Of a stretch of DNA of 64,000 nt, positions 11,176 to 20,778 are shown piece after piece (position 1 is the first letter of the stretch; the number at the start of each line of letters is the position of its first letter). Both the position numbers and the translations under genes were made by a program. Under the pieces are notes generated by a model. It was not told the DNA's origin. It worked only from the letters and a program-made list of their open reading frames with translations, and made no database searches. Origin of the DNA: Desmodus rotundus (Eukaryota; Chordata; Mammalia; Chiroptera; Phyllostomidae); contig NC_071389.1 of NCBI RefSeq assembly GCF_022682495.2, positions 11,275,199 to 11,339,198 on the forward strand, in the 5' to 3' direction.

Positions 11176-12200
11176 GCTCACAGCCCCTCAGGTAATGGTA
11201 GCCCTTTTCCTCCACCCTTTCCATAGTCCTTTCAGATTGTCCAAATAAGACCCAGCACAGGCCTCCTGAGAAGCATCCTGGACCATTTAAGGTCCTTTTC
11301 CCCATCATGTTTGGAGAATCAGGCACCCAGGGCCAAGGCAAGACACCCCTCCCACCCCCAGATACTGGCCTCGGTCACCCCCACCTGGCAACCCCACCCA
11401 CTCTCTCCTGCTTTTGCCCTAAGAACACATTTACAAAACCTCACTCCACTCTTTAAGTCCTCACCCAAATCTGTTCAGAAGTGTCTTTCCCCACCCAGGC
11501 CTAAGGCTGGGCCACCACCCCCTGCAGCCAGTTCTCAGCCAATGAAAAGTCCAACAGCAAGAAAAACGGCATAGGCCATGTTTTTAACATACAGGAAGGC
11601 TTCAAGAAAAAACTTGGACAGTCTGAATCAGTCACCCTAGTTTAGCAACATCCCTTAATTGAACAAGGAACCAAGATCCTCCAAACCCTTTGGGGCCCAA
11701 AGTCCACATGCAAATATATCTGCCAGGGCTGGGTGGGAGAAGGTGGAAGCCAGAGGAGCTGTTGGTCCATCTCCAAAGGTTCCTTGGCCATGTGAGATAG
11801 AAGCCTTCCAGCCCTTCCAACCTAAGTGCTGGTTCTGCTCTTCAGAAGGTTCCAAAGTGGACAGGAGGGCGTGCATACAGTGGGGGCCTATGTGAGATCT
11901 CACGTCGGAGTCGGAGAGCTCGGATAGCACCTAGCACCTGCCTTCATTACCAAAACAAACACCATGAGTGGAGCTAGACTCTCCCTCCGAGTCTGGCTCA
12001 CCTGATCCGAGACACCTCCATAATCAGCAGTTCCAACCCTCGAGAGCTGACAATTCAGGGGGAAAGGGAAACTGCGCCTGCTGGAGTACATCGTGTCCAG
12101 GCCGCATGCTGGCCTGGGGGCCGGCTGGTTCCCCCAAGGGCTGCGGCCTCACAAGGGCGATTGTGCGTTCATCCCTGTCCTGTGGGCTCCCCTCAACCCT
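11176..12200. other. Unassigned sequence left of the CpG island; C-rich at 11,330-11,530
   Basis: The 11.33-11.53 kb stretch is rich in C and CA and might be a worn L2 piece, but I cannot support a family. From about 12.0 kb GC content rises toward the CpG island. Open frames here (for example 11,968-12,624) reflect base composition. Confidence 0.3.
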
Positions 12201-12639
12201 CATCCCTCAGCTCTCAATCAGGCCCGGCCGCCGGCAGAACGCTCTGCAAGCACCGCGCACGGGGCGCGGGGAACGGGGGCGCCAGCTGCGGAAGGGCCCG
12301 CAGATCGCCGCGCTGCCTTCCGGGCACAGATGCCCACCCTTCCCTCGCTCACTCCCTGACGGCCTCCCAGATGCGGCAATTCATAAACCTGAAAAGGCAC
12401 AACCACAGGACCACCGGCTCCCACCCCGGGATGGAGAGCTCCCCTCGCTTCCCAAAGACGGCAAAGGTTCGCCCTGGGTAGAGTGGACCACTTGGGTCGA
12501 GGGCAGAGCTGGGAGCAGGGCCTGGAGGCTCAGTGAAGTCCAGGACAGAAGGGGGCCGGCGCAGGCTTCTCTTAAGGGTGATGAGGGGTCTAGGGAAGGG
12601 GATCATAGGGCGGGGTGGGGGTGACGTCCAGGTGGAGGC

Positions 12640-12990
12640 ATGGGCGGAGGAGGGGGAGGTTCAGACTTATGACCAGGGAGGAAAAGAGAAAATTCAGGCT
12701 GAAGCCATGCAGGAAAGGAAACAAATCTAGGCTGAGGCCCACTGGAGGGGAGTGGTGGAGAAGTGGACGGAGGTCCGGACTGAGGCCACAGAGAAGAGCG
12801 ACCGAGGCCTAGTCCTGGCCATGGGAGAGAGAAACGACGCCCTAACCTGGGCCGTAGGGACGAGGAAAGGGAACCTAGTCCCGGCCACAGGGAGAGGAAA
12901 GGAGACCACGCCTGGGTCACCGAAGCGGGTGCCTGACCCACAGGACCAGGGGGGGCTAGCCTGGGCCATGGAGGAGACTGGCCAGGACCC
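12640..12990. repeat. Degenerate GC-rich minisatellite on the CpG island flank
   Basis: The motif GGCTGARGCC / CCTGGCCATGGGA / GGGAGAGGAAAGG recurs with a period of roughly 35-40 bp: ggctgaagccatgcaggaaagg, ggactgaggccacagag, cctggccatgggagag, cctgggccgtagggacg, cccggccacagggagagg. Copies are diverged and of uneven length. The minus-strand translation repeats PWPGLG/LWPGLG-like units, a result of the period being close to a multiple of three. Confidence 0.6.
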
Positions 12991-13249
12991 CGAGGTGGAC
13001 AGTGGGGCTCCAGCTTGAGCCAAGGGCGGGGACCGGGAGAGGAAGGCAGGGTCTCTGCCCACCCAAGCCGCCCGGTCCGGCGGCCCCCCCTGAGCCTGCA
13101 CGGAAGGTGTCTACCTGAGGTCTGGGACCCCACCCCTCCCCCACCCGGGGGAACCCACCCTTCACTGGCCGGGCGTCGGCGGAAGGAGGGGAACGTGAGC
13201 TCCAGCGGGGGTCCCGGGGGCTGGGGGAGGGTGACGTCGGGCTTTTACC

Positions 13250-13348
13250 ATGGTGGCGGCGTCGGCGGCGGTCCCAGTCCCGGCGTCTGTGGATCTCCCC
13301 CCAGCAGCAGGGCCCGGCGCTTCCACTTCCCCGGGTGCCCAGGAGTGA
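13250..13348 (+). other. Short plus-strand frame from the same CCATGG palindrome
   Basis: The plus-strand ATG at 13,250-13,252 has ACC before and G after it, a good Kozak context, and opens a 32-codon Ala/Pro/Val-rich frame ending in TGA at 13,346-13,348. No strong donor lies within it. It could be an upstream ORF, the start of a plus-strand transcript, or a by-product of the palindrome. I give it little weight as a protein. Confidence 0.2.
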
Positions 13349-13450
13349 ACATCCGGGTCAGCGCCCCCCTCCCCCAGCGCCGGGCTGCCGCCACCTTCCT
13401 TCCCCGCCCCGGCCGGCCCGGGCCCCGCCCCCCACGCAGCCGGCTCTCCG

Positions 13451-13455
13451 CCAAT
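13451..13455 (+). promoter_or_regulatory. CCAAT box (NF-Y type)
   Basis: CGCCAATGAGCG is a good NF-Y core context and lies about 200 bp upstream of the minus-strand ATG, reading as ATTGG for that gene. NF-Y sites in this orientation are common in CpG-island promoters. Confidence 0.5.
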
Positions 13456-13938
13456 GAGCGCGCAGGGCCGCGGCGATCGCCAAGTATGGAGCTCGGCGCG
13501 GGGGGGAGGAGCACGGCTCAGGGAACTGAGGGGCGGGTCCTGCGGGAGGGACGGGGCGCGGCGGCTGACCGGTGGGCGGGCCGGGGGTCCGGTCCGAGCG
13601 TGGCGGTGCTTTCCGCCCCGAGGCTGCCTTCGGGAGAGGGCTGCTGCCCGCACCCAGACCCACCCATCCGCTCTGGGGTTACAGAAGCAGGTGGCTGCAG
13701 CGGAACCCTGACCGCCAGCCTCCCGGGCGGGGATGCGGAAGGCACTGCGTTGGGAGGGGTCAGACCCTCCCCGCCGCACCCGGTGCGCGCTCTCTCTCCC
13801 ACGGCGGACCCGGAACTGCTGCGGGCCGAGCCCAGCCCGGCGAGGGCGTCATGAGCGAACTAGCGCTGCCGCTTGCTACCTGTGGGACCTGAAGCAAGCC
13901 GCTGCACCTGAGCCCGATCTGTTTGAAAAGTACCTTGG

Positions 13939-14115
13939 GCCCTGGCCGGTGTGGCTCATTTGCTGGGAGCATCGTCACATAAACATAAAGTTCGTGGATT
14001 TGATTTCCGGTCAGGGCACATGACTAAATTGCAGTTTCAGTCCCTGGTCGGCCACGAAACCCATCCGTCTTTCTCTCTCGATGTTTGCCTCCCTCCTTTC
14101 CCTTCTTTCTAAATT
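13939..14115 (+). mobile_element. VES-type bat SINE, diverged
   Basis: Begins CCCTGGCCGGTGTGGCTCATT and carries GGTCAGGGCACATGACTAAAT and CAGTCCCTGGTCGG, then TTTCTCTCTCGATGTTTGCC and a CCTCCTTTCCC body. The 3' tail is not A-rich as in other copies, suggesting an older, decayed insertion just downstream of the CpG island. Confidence 0.8.
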
Positions 14116-14670
14116 CAGCTCCATGTCCTGAGATGCATATGAGAAAAAAAAGTGCCTTCGGCCACGCCACTTTTTGTGCACTTAGTATATGTAGCTTAAA
14201 GGATAGCTGTGAGGACTACACAGGTAGGGATTAGAAAATGGCTCAATAATTTGGGTGTTGTATTTGTACACGTGCTGCAGACAAGCGGCCCATTTGTCCA
14301 GTGGGGCTGCAACACTCCACTCTTTTTCTTTCTTTTTTTTTGGGGGGGGGGGGGTCCTTCTTCATTCAACAAATAACTTGTTGAGCTTGATCTAGAAGAT
14401 AGGAATGCCCTGCCCTCTCTAGCCTGTTCCCTCTCTCTTGTGAGAATCAAATCATCTATCAGGGGATTGTAAACTGGTGTTGCATAAATGACAGGAATAT
14501 TACCAGGAGCCAGGCCACGTCCTAGTCGCTACCCCAGCCCCTCCCCAGCCCCCAACTCATTGGGGAATAAAACCTGCCACCTGCATAAAAGGTGATATAG
14601 GTAAGTCCCAAAAGAATGATTCAGACCTATATTATGGGAAGTCATAGAAGGGAATGGCACTTAGGGGTTC
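14116..14670. other. Unassigned sequence with a T/G homopolymer pair
   Basis: No gene is recognised. At 14,324-14,354 a T-rich run (TTTTTCTTTCTTTTTTTTT) passes straight into 13 G. This is low-complexity sequence and length is likely unstable in reads. Confidence 0.5.
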
Positions 14671-14671
14671 T

Positions 14672-15835
14672 TTTCATTTGGTAAGTATTTATCGAGCACC
14701 TACTAGAGATAGAGCAATAAACAAGACAGTCCAAGTTGTGAGGGGAGGCAATCAGCTACTAAGTAGACTGAGTGCCAGGTGGTGATTGGAGATAATGGAG
14801 GAAAACCAGAGTGAGGGAAGAGACAGGCCAATTAGCAAAATGAGGCCAGAACAGACCTAACTTAGTAGCATTTAACCGGAAGGAGGCACAAGCAAGGGCA
14901 AAGACCCAAGGGGGATAGTCCCTGGTGTGTTCATGGAACAAGGCCAAGGTGGCTGCCCCAGATTGAGCAAGGGGAGAGGGGTGGGAGCTGAGGTCGGAGA
15001 GGTGCAGCTCAGCAACAGGATCTGTCTGGCCTGGGCTTTAAAAGTATCCGGAGGCTGCTGTGTTCTGAATCGACTGCAGGGGGACTAGGGCTATTAGAAA
15101 GCTAGTTCTGTACTCAAGGCATTTTTTATTTACTTAAAAAGCACGTAGATGGGGCTTCCTATGTGATAGACACCATTAACCACTTTACAAATAATAACTC
15201 ATTTAATCATCATAACAGAGACCCAAAGAGGTAATCCAAGGTCACACAGCAGAGAGATGAAGGTGCTTCCGTCAGGGCAGTAACATTGAGATGGCAAGAA
15301 GAGATCACATTCGGGATTTTTGCTGACGGATTGGTGCTGGGCATGAGAAGAAGAAAGGAGTCAAAGATGATGCTAAGATTTTTAGCTTTATCAACATTTG
15401 AAGGGCTTGCCATTTGTTGATCTGTGGACGCTTATACGAAGGAACAGGGGTTTTTGGGGGGGGGCATAAGAGTCACTTTGGGGCAAGTTATATTTTAAAT
15501 TGCCCATTGGAAATTTAAATGGAGATGCCAAATGAGAAATCAGACATGGACGTCTGGAGTTGGGGAAAGAAGTTGGAGTCGGTGATAAACTTACAAGAAC
15601 TGTTAGCTATTAAGTGATATTTCAAGGTACTTAAAAGCACAAGACAACTAGGTGAGCTCACTTAGAAGGTGAAAGTAGAGAGAAGAGGTCCAGAAGATAA
15701 AGAGGAACTAGCAAGGCCACTGAGAAGGAGGACCTAAAGGACTAAGAGAAGGTGATATGCCTCCTGGAAGCCAAGGGATCAATAAGGGTGCAAGGGAAAG
15801 TTTTGTGAAAGAAACAACACTTGAACTATTTAATT
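14672..15835 (-). repeat. L2 LINE, 3' part of ORF2 and 3' end
   Basis: Read on the minus strand this follows L2: GTATTTATCGAGCACCTACTAG at 14,683 is the reverse of the L2 3' terminus. GGAGTCAAAGATGATGCTAAG near 15,358, ATGGAGATGCCAAATG near 15,520 and AGAGAAGAGGTCCAGAAGATAAAG near 15,681 are reversed ORF2 phrases in the right order. A MIR interrupts it at about 15,165-15,262. No frame survives. Confidence 0.75.
15165..15262 (+). repeat. MIR fragment within the L2
   Basis: CACTTTACAAATAATAACTCATTTAATCATCATAAC, GACCCAAAGAGG and AAGGTCACACAGCAGAG are MIR 3' phrases on the plus strand, interrupting the minus-strand L2. Confidence 0.65.
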
Positions 15836-16076
15836 AAAGAAAATAAGATTTATTTGGCTGGTGTAGCTCAGTAGATTGAGCATTGGCCTACGAACCAAAA
15901 GGTCACCGGTTTGATTCCCAGTCAGGGCACATGCCTGGGTTGTGGGCCAGGTCCCCAGTAGGGGGCGTGTGAGAGGCAACTACAGGTTGATGTTTCTCTC
16001 CCTCTCTTTCTCCTTTCCTTCCCCTCTCTAAAAATAAATAAGTAACATCTTAAAAAAAAATAAAGAAAATAAGATT
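15836..16076 (+). mobile_element. VES-type bat SINE with perfect 15-bp target-site duplication
   Basis: The insert (15,851-16,061) runs TTTGGCTGGTGTAGCTCAGTAG ... GGTTTGATTCCCAGTCAGG ... GGTCCCCAGTAGGGGGCG ... TTGATGTTTCTCTCCCTC ... AAAAATAAATAAG and an A-rich end. It is flanked by identical copies of AAAGAAAATAAGATT at 15,836-15,850 and 16,062-16,076. The exact duplication indicates a young insertion relative to the other copies. Confidence 0.95.
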
Positions 16077-16089
16077 GAAAGGAAGCCTT

Positions 16090-16270
16090 GTTCAAAATGC
16101 ACTACCTGTATTTTCTCAATTTAATCCTCACTACGCCCCTGTGAGGGCATCGATGTAATTCCCACTGTACAGATGAGGGAACTGAGGTACAGAAAGGTTA
16201 AGCAACTTGCCCAAGATCACATAGTTAACAATTTCACAGCCAGGCATTCTGGGACCAGAGCCCACACATA
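16090..16270 (+). repeat. MIR SINE
   Basis: TTTAATCCTCACTACGCCCCTGTGAGG, GTACAGATGAGGGAACTGAGG, AGGTTAAGCAACTTGCCCAAG and ATCACATAG follow the MIR 3' consensus closely. Confidence 0.85.
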
Positions 16271-16452
16271 ACCCCAGACCTGGCTATGTTGCTTCCCTGC
16301 TCAAAAACCTTTGAAAATTGTTACCTCAGAATAAGAGGGCTCAGGAACCAACCCAGAACTCAGGGCAGGCTACTTTGTCTCTTTCTTGAGGCCCTATTTC
16401 TGCTTCTTTGATGCATCTGATACATTCTTCCTTCACTGTCTGGCATCCTCAG

Positions 16453-16516
16453 CTTTCCCTTGACATCTCCGCCTGAATGAGGTCCTTTCCCTTGACATCT
16501 CCGCCTGAATGAGGTC
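16453..16516 (+). repeat. Perfect 2 x 32-bp tandem duplication
   Basis: The 32-bp unit beginning CTTTCCCTTGACATCTCCGC and ending GAATGAGGTC occurs twice head to tail (16,453-16,484 and 16,485-16,516) with no mismatch inside otherwise ancient sequence. Confidence 0.95.
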
Positions 16517-17784
16517 CCTCCTGGTGACCTTTGTCCTCCTCTATTCTCTGCATCAGCTTGCTCTATTAACTGGCAAAATCTCTTCGTTTCGTAATTCAGA
16601 CCCCAAGACAGAATCCAATTAATGCATCTTTTTGTGATGACAGCCCTTTGAACAGGTCACTGGCCAGTCCACAGACTGGCTGCCCGTAGGTCAGAGCTCA
16701 CCCCTTGACCAGTCAACTATTGCTATGAGCGTGGGGGCAGATGGCACCGTGACTGCCTACAAGAGGCTGTGGGTAGGCAGGCAAGCACCATAAATATTTT
16801 TAGTACTTTTTCTCCTCCCTTCCTCTTTCAAGAACCCAATCCCCTTCAAGTTCTCACTATCATATTTTTCCACCTGCAACCCTTCCTCTTTGCTCTCATG
16901 AACTGGCTTTCATCTCAGTGCCTGCACCTTGCTCTGTGACTTCAGATCCATAAGCATAATCCATCAGAAATCTTACGGACTTCTCCCTTCCTCATTTCTC
17001 TCCTACCAATGAAGTGTTCCCTTCTCCTGTCTTCAGATACCCACTCTCATTGGTCTTACCCTGGGCTCGCTCTCCCCAATAACTGCACCATCTCAGAAAA
17101 CACAACTGCAAAGATCTCAGATCTGACTTTAGCCTCTTTTCTAAAATATCACACACAAGCATTTCTTCGACCTCACCAAGACCTGCAAACCTTTGACCCT
17201 GCCAGATTTTCATATTTATCTTCCCCAGCACACTCACGTTCCTCCTTACCAGCTTAGCAATGATCGTGAGACTCACGTCCTGGCAAAACCCCGTAACCCC
17301 TTTGCCCGTTCCCTCCTAACTTGTCCGACATAGTTAAACCCAGCCAACCTCCTACTCTCTGCGTAAATCAGAATATAAGAACATTGCTGGGAAACTAAAA
17401 GTGGCTGGTGTCACTCTAAACTGATGACCACAGATTTCAAAGGAGACTAGCAATCTTGCGGTACTTCCCCCGCTGCATTCAATTACCCGTACTCTATAGG
17501 GATGATTTTTCACTCTCCTTCCTTGTCCCCTTCTCATCCTTCACTCTGAGCAGATGAGCTTGCCTCATACATCACAGAGATAGTAGAACCAATCAGACAG
17601 GAGCCCTTTCCTCTGCCAACAACTCCGTGCCTTCCCCACATTCTCTGCCTTCCCGACTCACAGCGAATGAAGGGTTTGCACACCTATCAGAGCCAACCCC
17701 TCCACCGGCACTCTGCATCCCTTTCCTTACCAATTTCTCCCTCCATACCGGAATATCCCCACCTTCTGAAAATAACATGCCCCA

Positions 17785-18000
17785 ACATCTCACATTGTTT
17801 TAAAGATTTTATTCATTTATTTTTAGAGAGAGGGGAAGGGAAAGAGAAAGGGAGAGAAACATCAATGTGTGGTTGCACCCAACTGGGGACCTGGCCCACA
17901 ACCCAGGCGTGTGCCCTGACTGGGAATCAAACTGGTGACCCTTTGGTTCCCAGGCCAGCACTCAATCCACCAAGCCACAGCAGCCAGGGCACATCTCACA
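17785..18000 (-). mobile_element. VES-type bat SINE, minus strand
   Basis: TAAAGATTTTATTCATTTATTTTTAGAGAGAG, AACATCAATGTGTGG, GGGGACCTGGCCC, GTGCCCTGACTGGGAATC and CACAGCAGCCAGGGC are the reverse complement of the SINE. ACATCTCACA on both sides (17,785-17,794 and 17,991-18,000) is the target-site duplication. Confidence 0.92.
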
Positions 18001-18469
18001 CTTTTTAAAGTTTTAACAATAAAAATCTCCTTGATCCTACATCTCCCTCCAGCCACCTCCCCATTTTTTCTCTGCCCTTCACATCAAAACTCTGTGAGTT
18101 CTCTGCAGTTGCTCTTTCCACACCACCTCCAGTTTCTCCTCAGATCAGTCTGGGTCGAGCTTCTGCCTCCATCTGTTGAACAGGAAACTCCAAGTTGCTG
18201 AAGCCAGTGGTCCCTCTGGGCCTGATCTTACTACCGACTTCTCCTGGATGCCCCGTCTCAGTGCTCAGGTTTCCTCCCAGGTTGCTGTAACAGCGCCTCT
18301 TCCTTTTCTGAAGGCTCTGTCCTGGGACCTCTCTGTGTTGGTATCTAACTGGTCACTAGGGGTCTTCAGCACCGGGAACACAATAGGCACTCAGTGAGGG
18401 TCTGCAAAAGAAGGTAATAGTGTCAACCCCATAGAATTATTGTGGGAAAAAGTGGAGGTGGATGAATGA

Positions 18470-18695
18470 TAAAGTAATAGCTACTTTAAATTGAGTGGTT
18501 ACTATGTGCTAAGCTATTGTATTATCTCATTGGTTCCTCCCAACAATCCTTTGAGCTAGGAACTTCAATTATTATCATTTATTTGAAAAAGAAGTTAAGG
18601 CTTAGATGAAATGACTTGCCTAAGGTTACACAGTTAAGTGAATACATGAATCCATCCTTGCTTTTGTCTTTCTGACTCAATGTCTTTTCTCAGAA
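18470..18695 (+). repeat. MIR SINE
   Basis: AATAGCTACTTTAAATTGAGTGG, TTACTATGTGCTAAGC, TTATCTCATTGGTTCC, AAGTTAAGGCTTAG and ATGACTTGCCTAAGGTTACACAG are MIR phrases in order on the plus strand. Confidence 0.8.
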
Positions 18696-18919
18696 TCGTT
18701 TTGTTGGGATCATATGTAGGAAAGTGCTTTGTAAACATCAAAAGATGATACTATATTCCAGCAAATAACACGACAATCATGCATACTAGGTGCCTGTACA
18801 TGTTTGCTGCATTGAGGCAGGGTGGCAGGGAAGCCCAGAGCCAAACAGGGCCACCCCCTGAAAAAAGAAGAAGCAATCTCCAGGAGTCGGTGAAACAGCC
18901 TTCCACCAAATATTGAATT

Positions 18920-19118
18920 TTTAAATAAGATTTTATTTAGAGAGAGGGAGGAAGGGAGGGTGAAAGAGAGGGAGAGAAACATCAGTCGGTACCTCTCTCA
19001 TGCCCCCACCTGGGGACCCGGCCTGCAACCCAGCTCATGTGCCCTGACTGGGAATCAAACCAGTGATTTTTCCATGTGCAGGTCAACACGCAATCCACTA
19101 AGCCACACCAGCCAGGAC
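18920..19118 (-). mobile_element. VES-type bat SINE, minus strand
   Basis: AATAAGATTTTATTTAGAGAGAGG, GAAACATCAGTCGG, CCTGGGGACCCGGCCTGCAACCC, TGTGCCCTGACTGGGAATC and CCACACCAGCCAGGAC. Flanks TGAATTTTT and TGAAATTTTT may be a worn target-site duplication. Confidence 0.9.
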
Positions 19119-19904
19119 TGAGTGAAATTTTTGGGGATGCTCATCAGCTACTACGGCACACGTCAAAGCAGGTGTTACTCAGAAGTTTGCCCAACATGTT
19201 TTCTATCCTTCCTTCTTCAATTAAGTCCCCACAGCTGGAACTATTGGGTTAATAAATACACAAGTATCCACAGGCTGGGATTGCTTAGCTCATAAATCAG
19301 CTCTGACTTAACAGGCCTGAACTGCTTCCTGAGTTATGGATCTTGGATTACTTTTAAATGTTTTATTTTATCTTTGAAGATACAAGAGGACTCTAGAATT
19401 AGCCAGCTTTTAACTCCTCGCCAGACCAAGAGAGAAGGAACGCCACCTGGTAACTCCATTTTCCCCATCATTCAGCTGGTATCGAGATCACTTCTGGAGT
19501 ATCTCCCATATGTATGCACACCCTCTCTTTACTACAACTTAGCCCTTCCTCATTCTCATTTAGTTTGGCTGGTGTTGAGCCCACCCCTAGCTCCAGAAGA
19601 GAGGATTCTGATGGGCTGAAGCCAAAGTATGGCCTTGGCCACACTAATTCATTGGGTGATGGGCCCTTGACATCATTTGGGCCATAGTGCTTTCTACCGA
19701 ACACTGATCAAAATAAACTCTGCATGAAGAGGGGTGGCCCACCAAGTAAGTTTGGGGAACGCTGTAAGCAATATTCCCTCTTGGAGATCTATTTCTCAGG
19801 ATCCTTACACTTCAATTATACGTCTCTCCCCAGATTGTTCAACTACTCCCTCTCAGCTGGATGATTGCTGTGGTTTTAAACATGCCTAAGTGTCTCACAC
19901 GTTA
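19119..19904. other. Unassigned non-coding sequence
   Basis: No gene or repeat family recognised. The stretch has a chance plus frame (19,374-19,619) overlapped by a minus frame (19,468-19,704). Confidence 0.35.
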
Positions 19905-20350
19905 TGTTTTAAAAAAAAAAAGGAAAAAAGCCTCCATGAATCCCACATCCCCTCTAGCCCACCACTCCACCTCCTGCCTTTCGCAGCTACAGAATGGACA
20001 GTAGTTCCTCCCCGCACTTTCTAATTCCCATCCCGTCCCATCAGTTCTCCAATGAAATGACTCCAAGGTCAATGAAATGACTCCATGTCAAAGCCACATG
20101 GATGGTTTTTATCCCCACCTCCCTCGACTCCCCAGTAGCTCTGGCACCGTTGGCCTCTCGCACGTCCTCGCACGTCCTCTTCCATTAGCCTTCACAACAT
20201 CACATGACTCTCCTAGTCTTAAACCTTCCGCCATGATGTCTCCTCCTCCGTGTTCTTTGCAGACTCATTCCCTTCTACACAACCACTAAAGGATGGAGTT
20301 TAGTGGCTCGAGGCTCAATCACGGCATCTTCCCTTCCTTTACTTTGTGCT
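19905..20350 (+). repeat. L2-like LINE fragment with local short duplications
   Basis: AATCCCACATCCCCTCTAGCCC resembles the phrase near 18,030, so it probably belongs to the same LINE family. It contains two near-tandem duplications: AATGAAATGACTCC at about 20,052 and 20,071, and CTCGCACGTC at about 20,157 and 20,167. Confidence 0.45.
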
Positions 20351-20568
20351 TTCTCCTTAGACAAAATCATTCATGCTCATGATGTCATTTACTAGCAGGT
20401 CTCATTTATGAGCCCACCCATGTAACTGGCAAAAATGGAGGACCCATTAATGGGAGAGGGGAGCTGTTTCCTTGATAATGGGAAATTGGTACTATAACCA
20501 AAAGGAGGAGAAAGACATGTTGAAGAGTAGGGGGGAAAAACCCAAAACACATGGCCGTAACAGATCTT

Positions 20569-20778
20569 ACCAGTGTGGCTCAGTTAGTTGGGCATAGTCC
20601 CACAGGGTGAAAGGTCACTGGTTCAATTCCTGGTCAGGACACGTGCCTGGGTTGCGTGTTTGGTCCCTGGTCTGGGGCGCAGACAAGAGTCAAGCAACAA
20701 TATTTCTCACATCAATATTCTCCCTCTCTTTCTCCCTCCCTTCCCCTCTCTCTAAAAATAAAATCTTAAAACACGCAC
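20569..20778 (+). mobile_element. VES-type bat SINE
   Basis: ACCAGTGTGGCTCAGTTAGTTGGGC, GGTCACTGGTTCAATTCC, GGTCAGGACACGTGCCTGGG, a CTCACATCAATATTCTCCC body, AAAAATAAAATCTT and then an ACACGCACATACACACACAC simple tail. The GGTTGGGC and 'tgcctgggttgcgtg' variant differs from the copy at 15.85 kb, so at least two subfamilies are present. Confidence 0.9.

Larger units (their letters stand above)
13249..13480 (-). other. Candidate first exon of an unidentified minus-strand gene
   Basis: On the minus strand, GCCGCCACCATGG (plus 13,248-13,260) is an exact match to the optimal Kozak sequence. The base after ATG begins GTAAAA, a plausible splice donor, so the exon would carry the 5' UTR and only the start codon. 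If not spliced there, the frame continues for just 29 residues before a stop, which argues for splicing or for a non-coding reading. The upstream 5' end is set only by the CCAAT/GC-box cluster near 13,400-13,460 and is approximate. The gene body would run toward position 1 and out of the window. I do not recognise the gene. Confidence 0.3.
12200..13860. promoter_or_regulatory. CpG island, candidate (possibly bidirectional) promoter
   Basis: This is the only long CpG-dense block in the window, densest at 13,160-13,640. Visible elements are GC boxes (GGGCGG at 13,531-13,536 and 13,573-13,578; CCGCCC at 13,404-13,409), a CCAAT motif at 13,451-13,455, and a CRE-like TGACGTCG at 13,232-13,239; no TATA box is obvious. 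Such islands normally mark promoters of broadly expressed vertebrate genes. The left half is less CpG-dense and carries a minisatellite. Which strand is transcribed is not proved by the sequence. I favour minus because of the Kozak/donor arrangement at 13,249. Open frames of 170-280 codons across the island are compositional and in conflict with each other. Confidence 0.8.
16370..18400 (+). repeat. L2-like LINE fragments (broken ORF2), with a SINE inserted
   Basis: Pyrimidine-rich plus-strand sequence carries worn L2 ORF2 phrases: CCTTGATCCTACATCTCCCTCC near 18,030, GTTGCTGAAGCCAGTGGTCCC near 18,194 and GGCTCTGTCCTGGGACCTCTC near 18,313. The 16.4-17.8 kb part is more weakly supported. Open frames of 60-110 codons are leftovers and are broken. 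A minus-strand SINE sits at 17,795-17,990 and a 32-bp tandem duplication at 16,453-16,516. Confidence 0.5.

Noticed and set aside
11968..12624. 218-codon plus frame
   Set aside because: Biased composition on the island shoulder, overlapped by frames of similar quality on both strands. No recognisable protein.
13015..13854. 279-codon plus frame across the CpG island
   Set aside because: GC-rich composition removes stop codons in several frames at once (205 codons open on the opposite strand too). No domain, and it overlaps both candidate start codons in conflicting frames.
12200..13860. Naming the gene at the CpG island
   Set aside because: The visible exon would carry only a start codon, so there is no protein sequence to identify it; any symbol would be a guess.
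15851..16061. tRNA gene candidate (A and B box)
   Set aside because: The boxes belong to the SINE head. No cloverleaf acceptor pairing or terminator, and the same head recurs in all SINE copies. The same applies to the other SINE copies.
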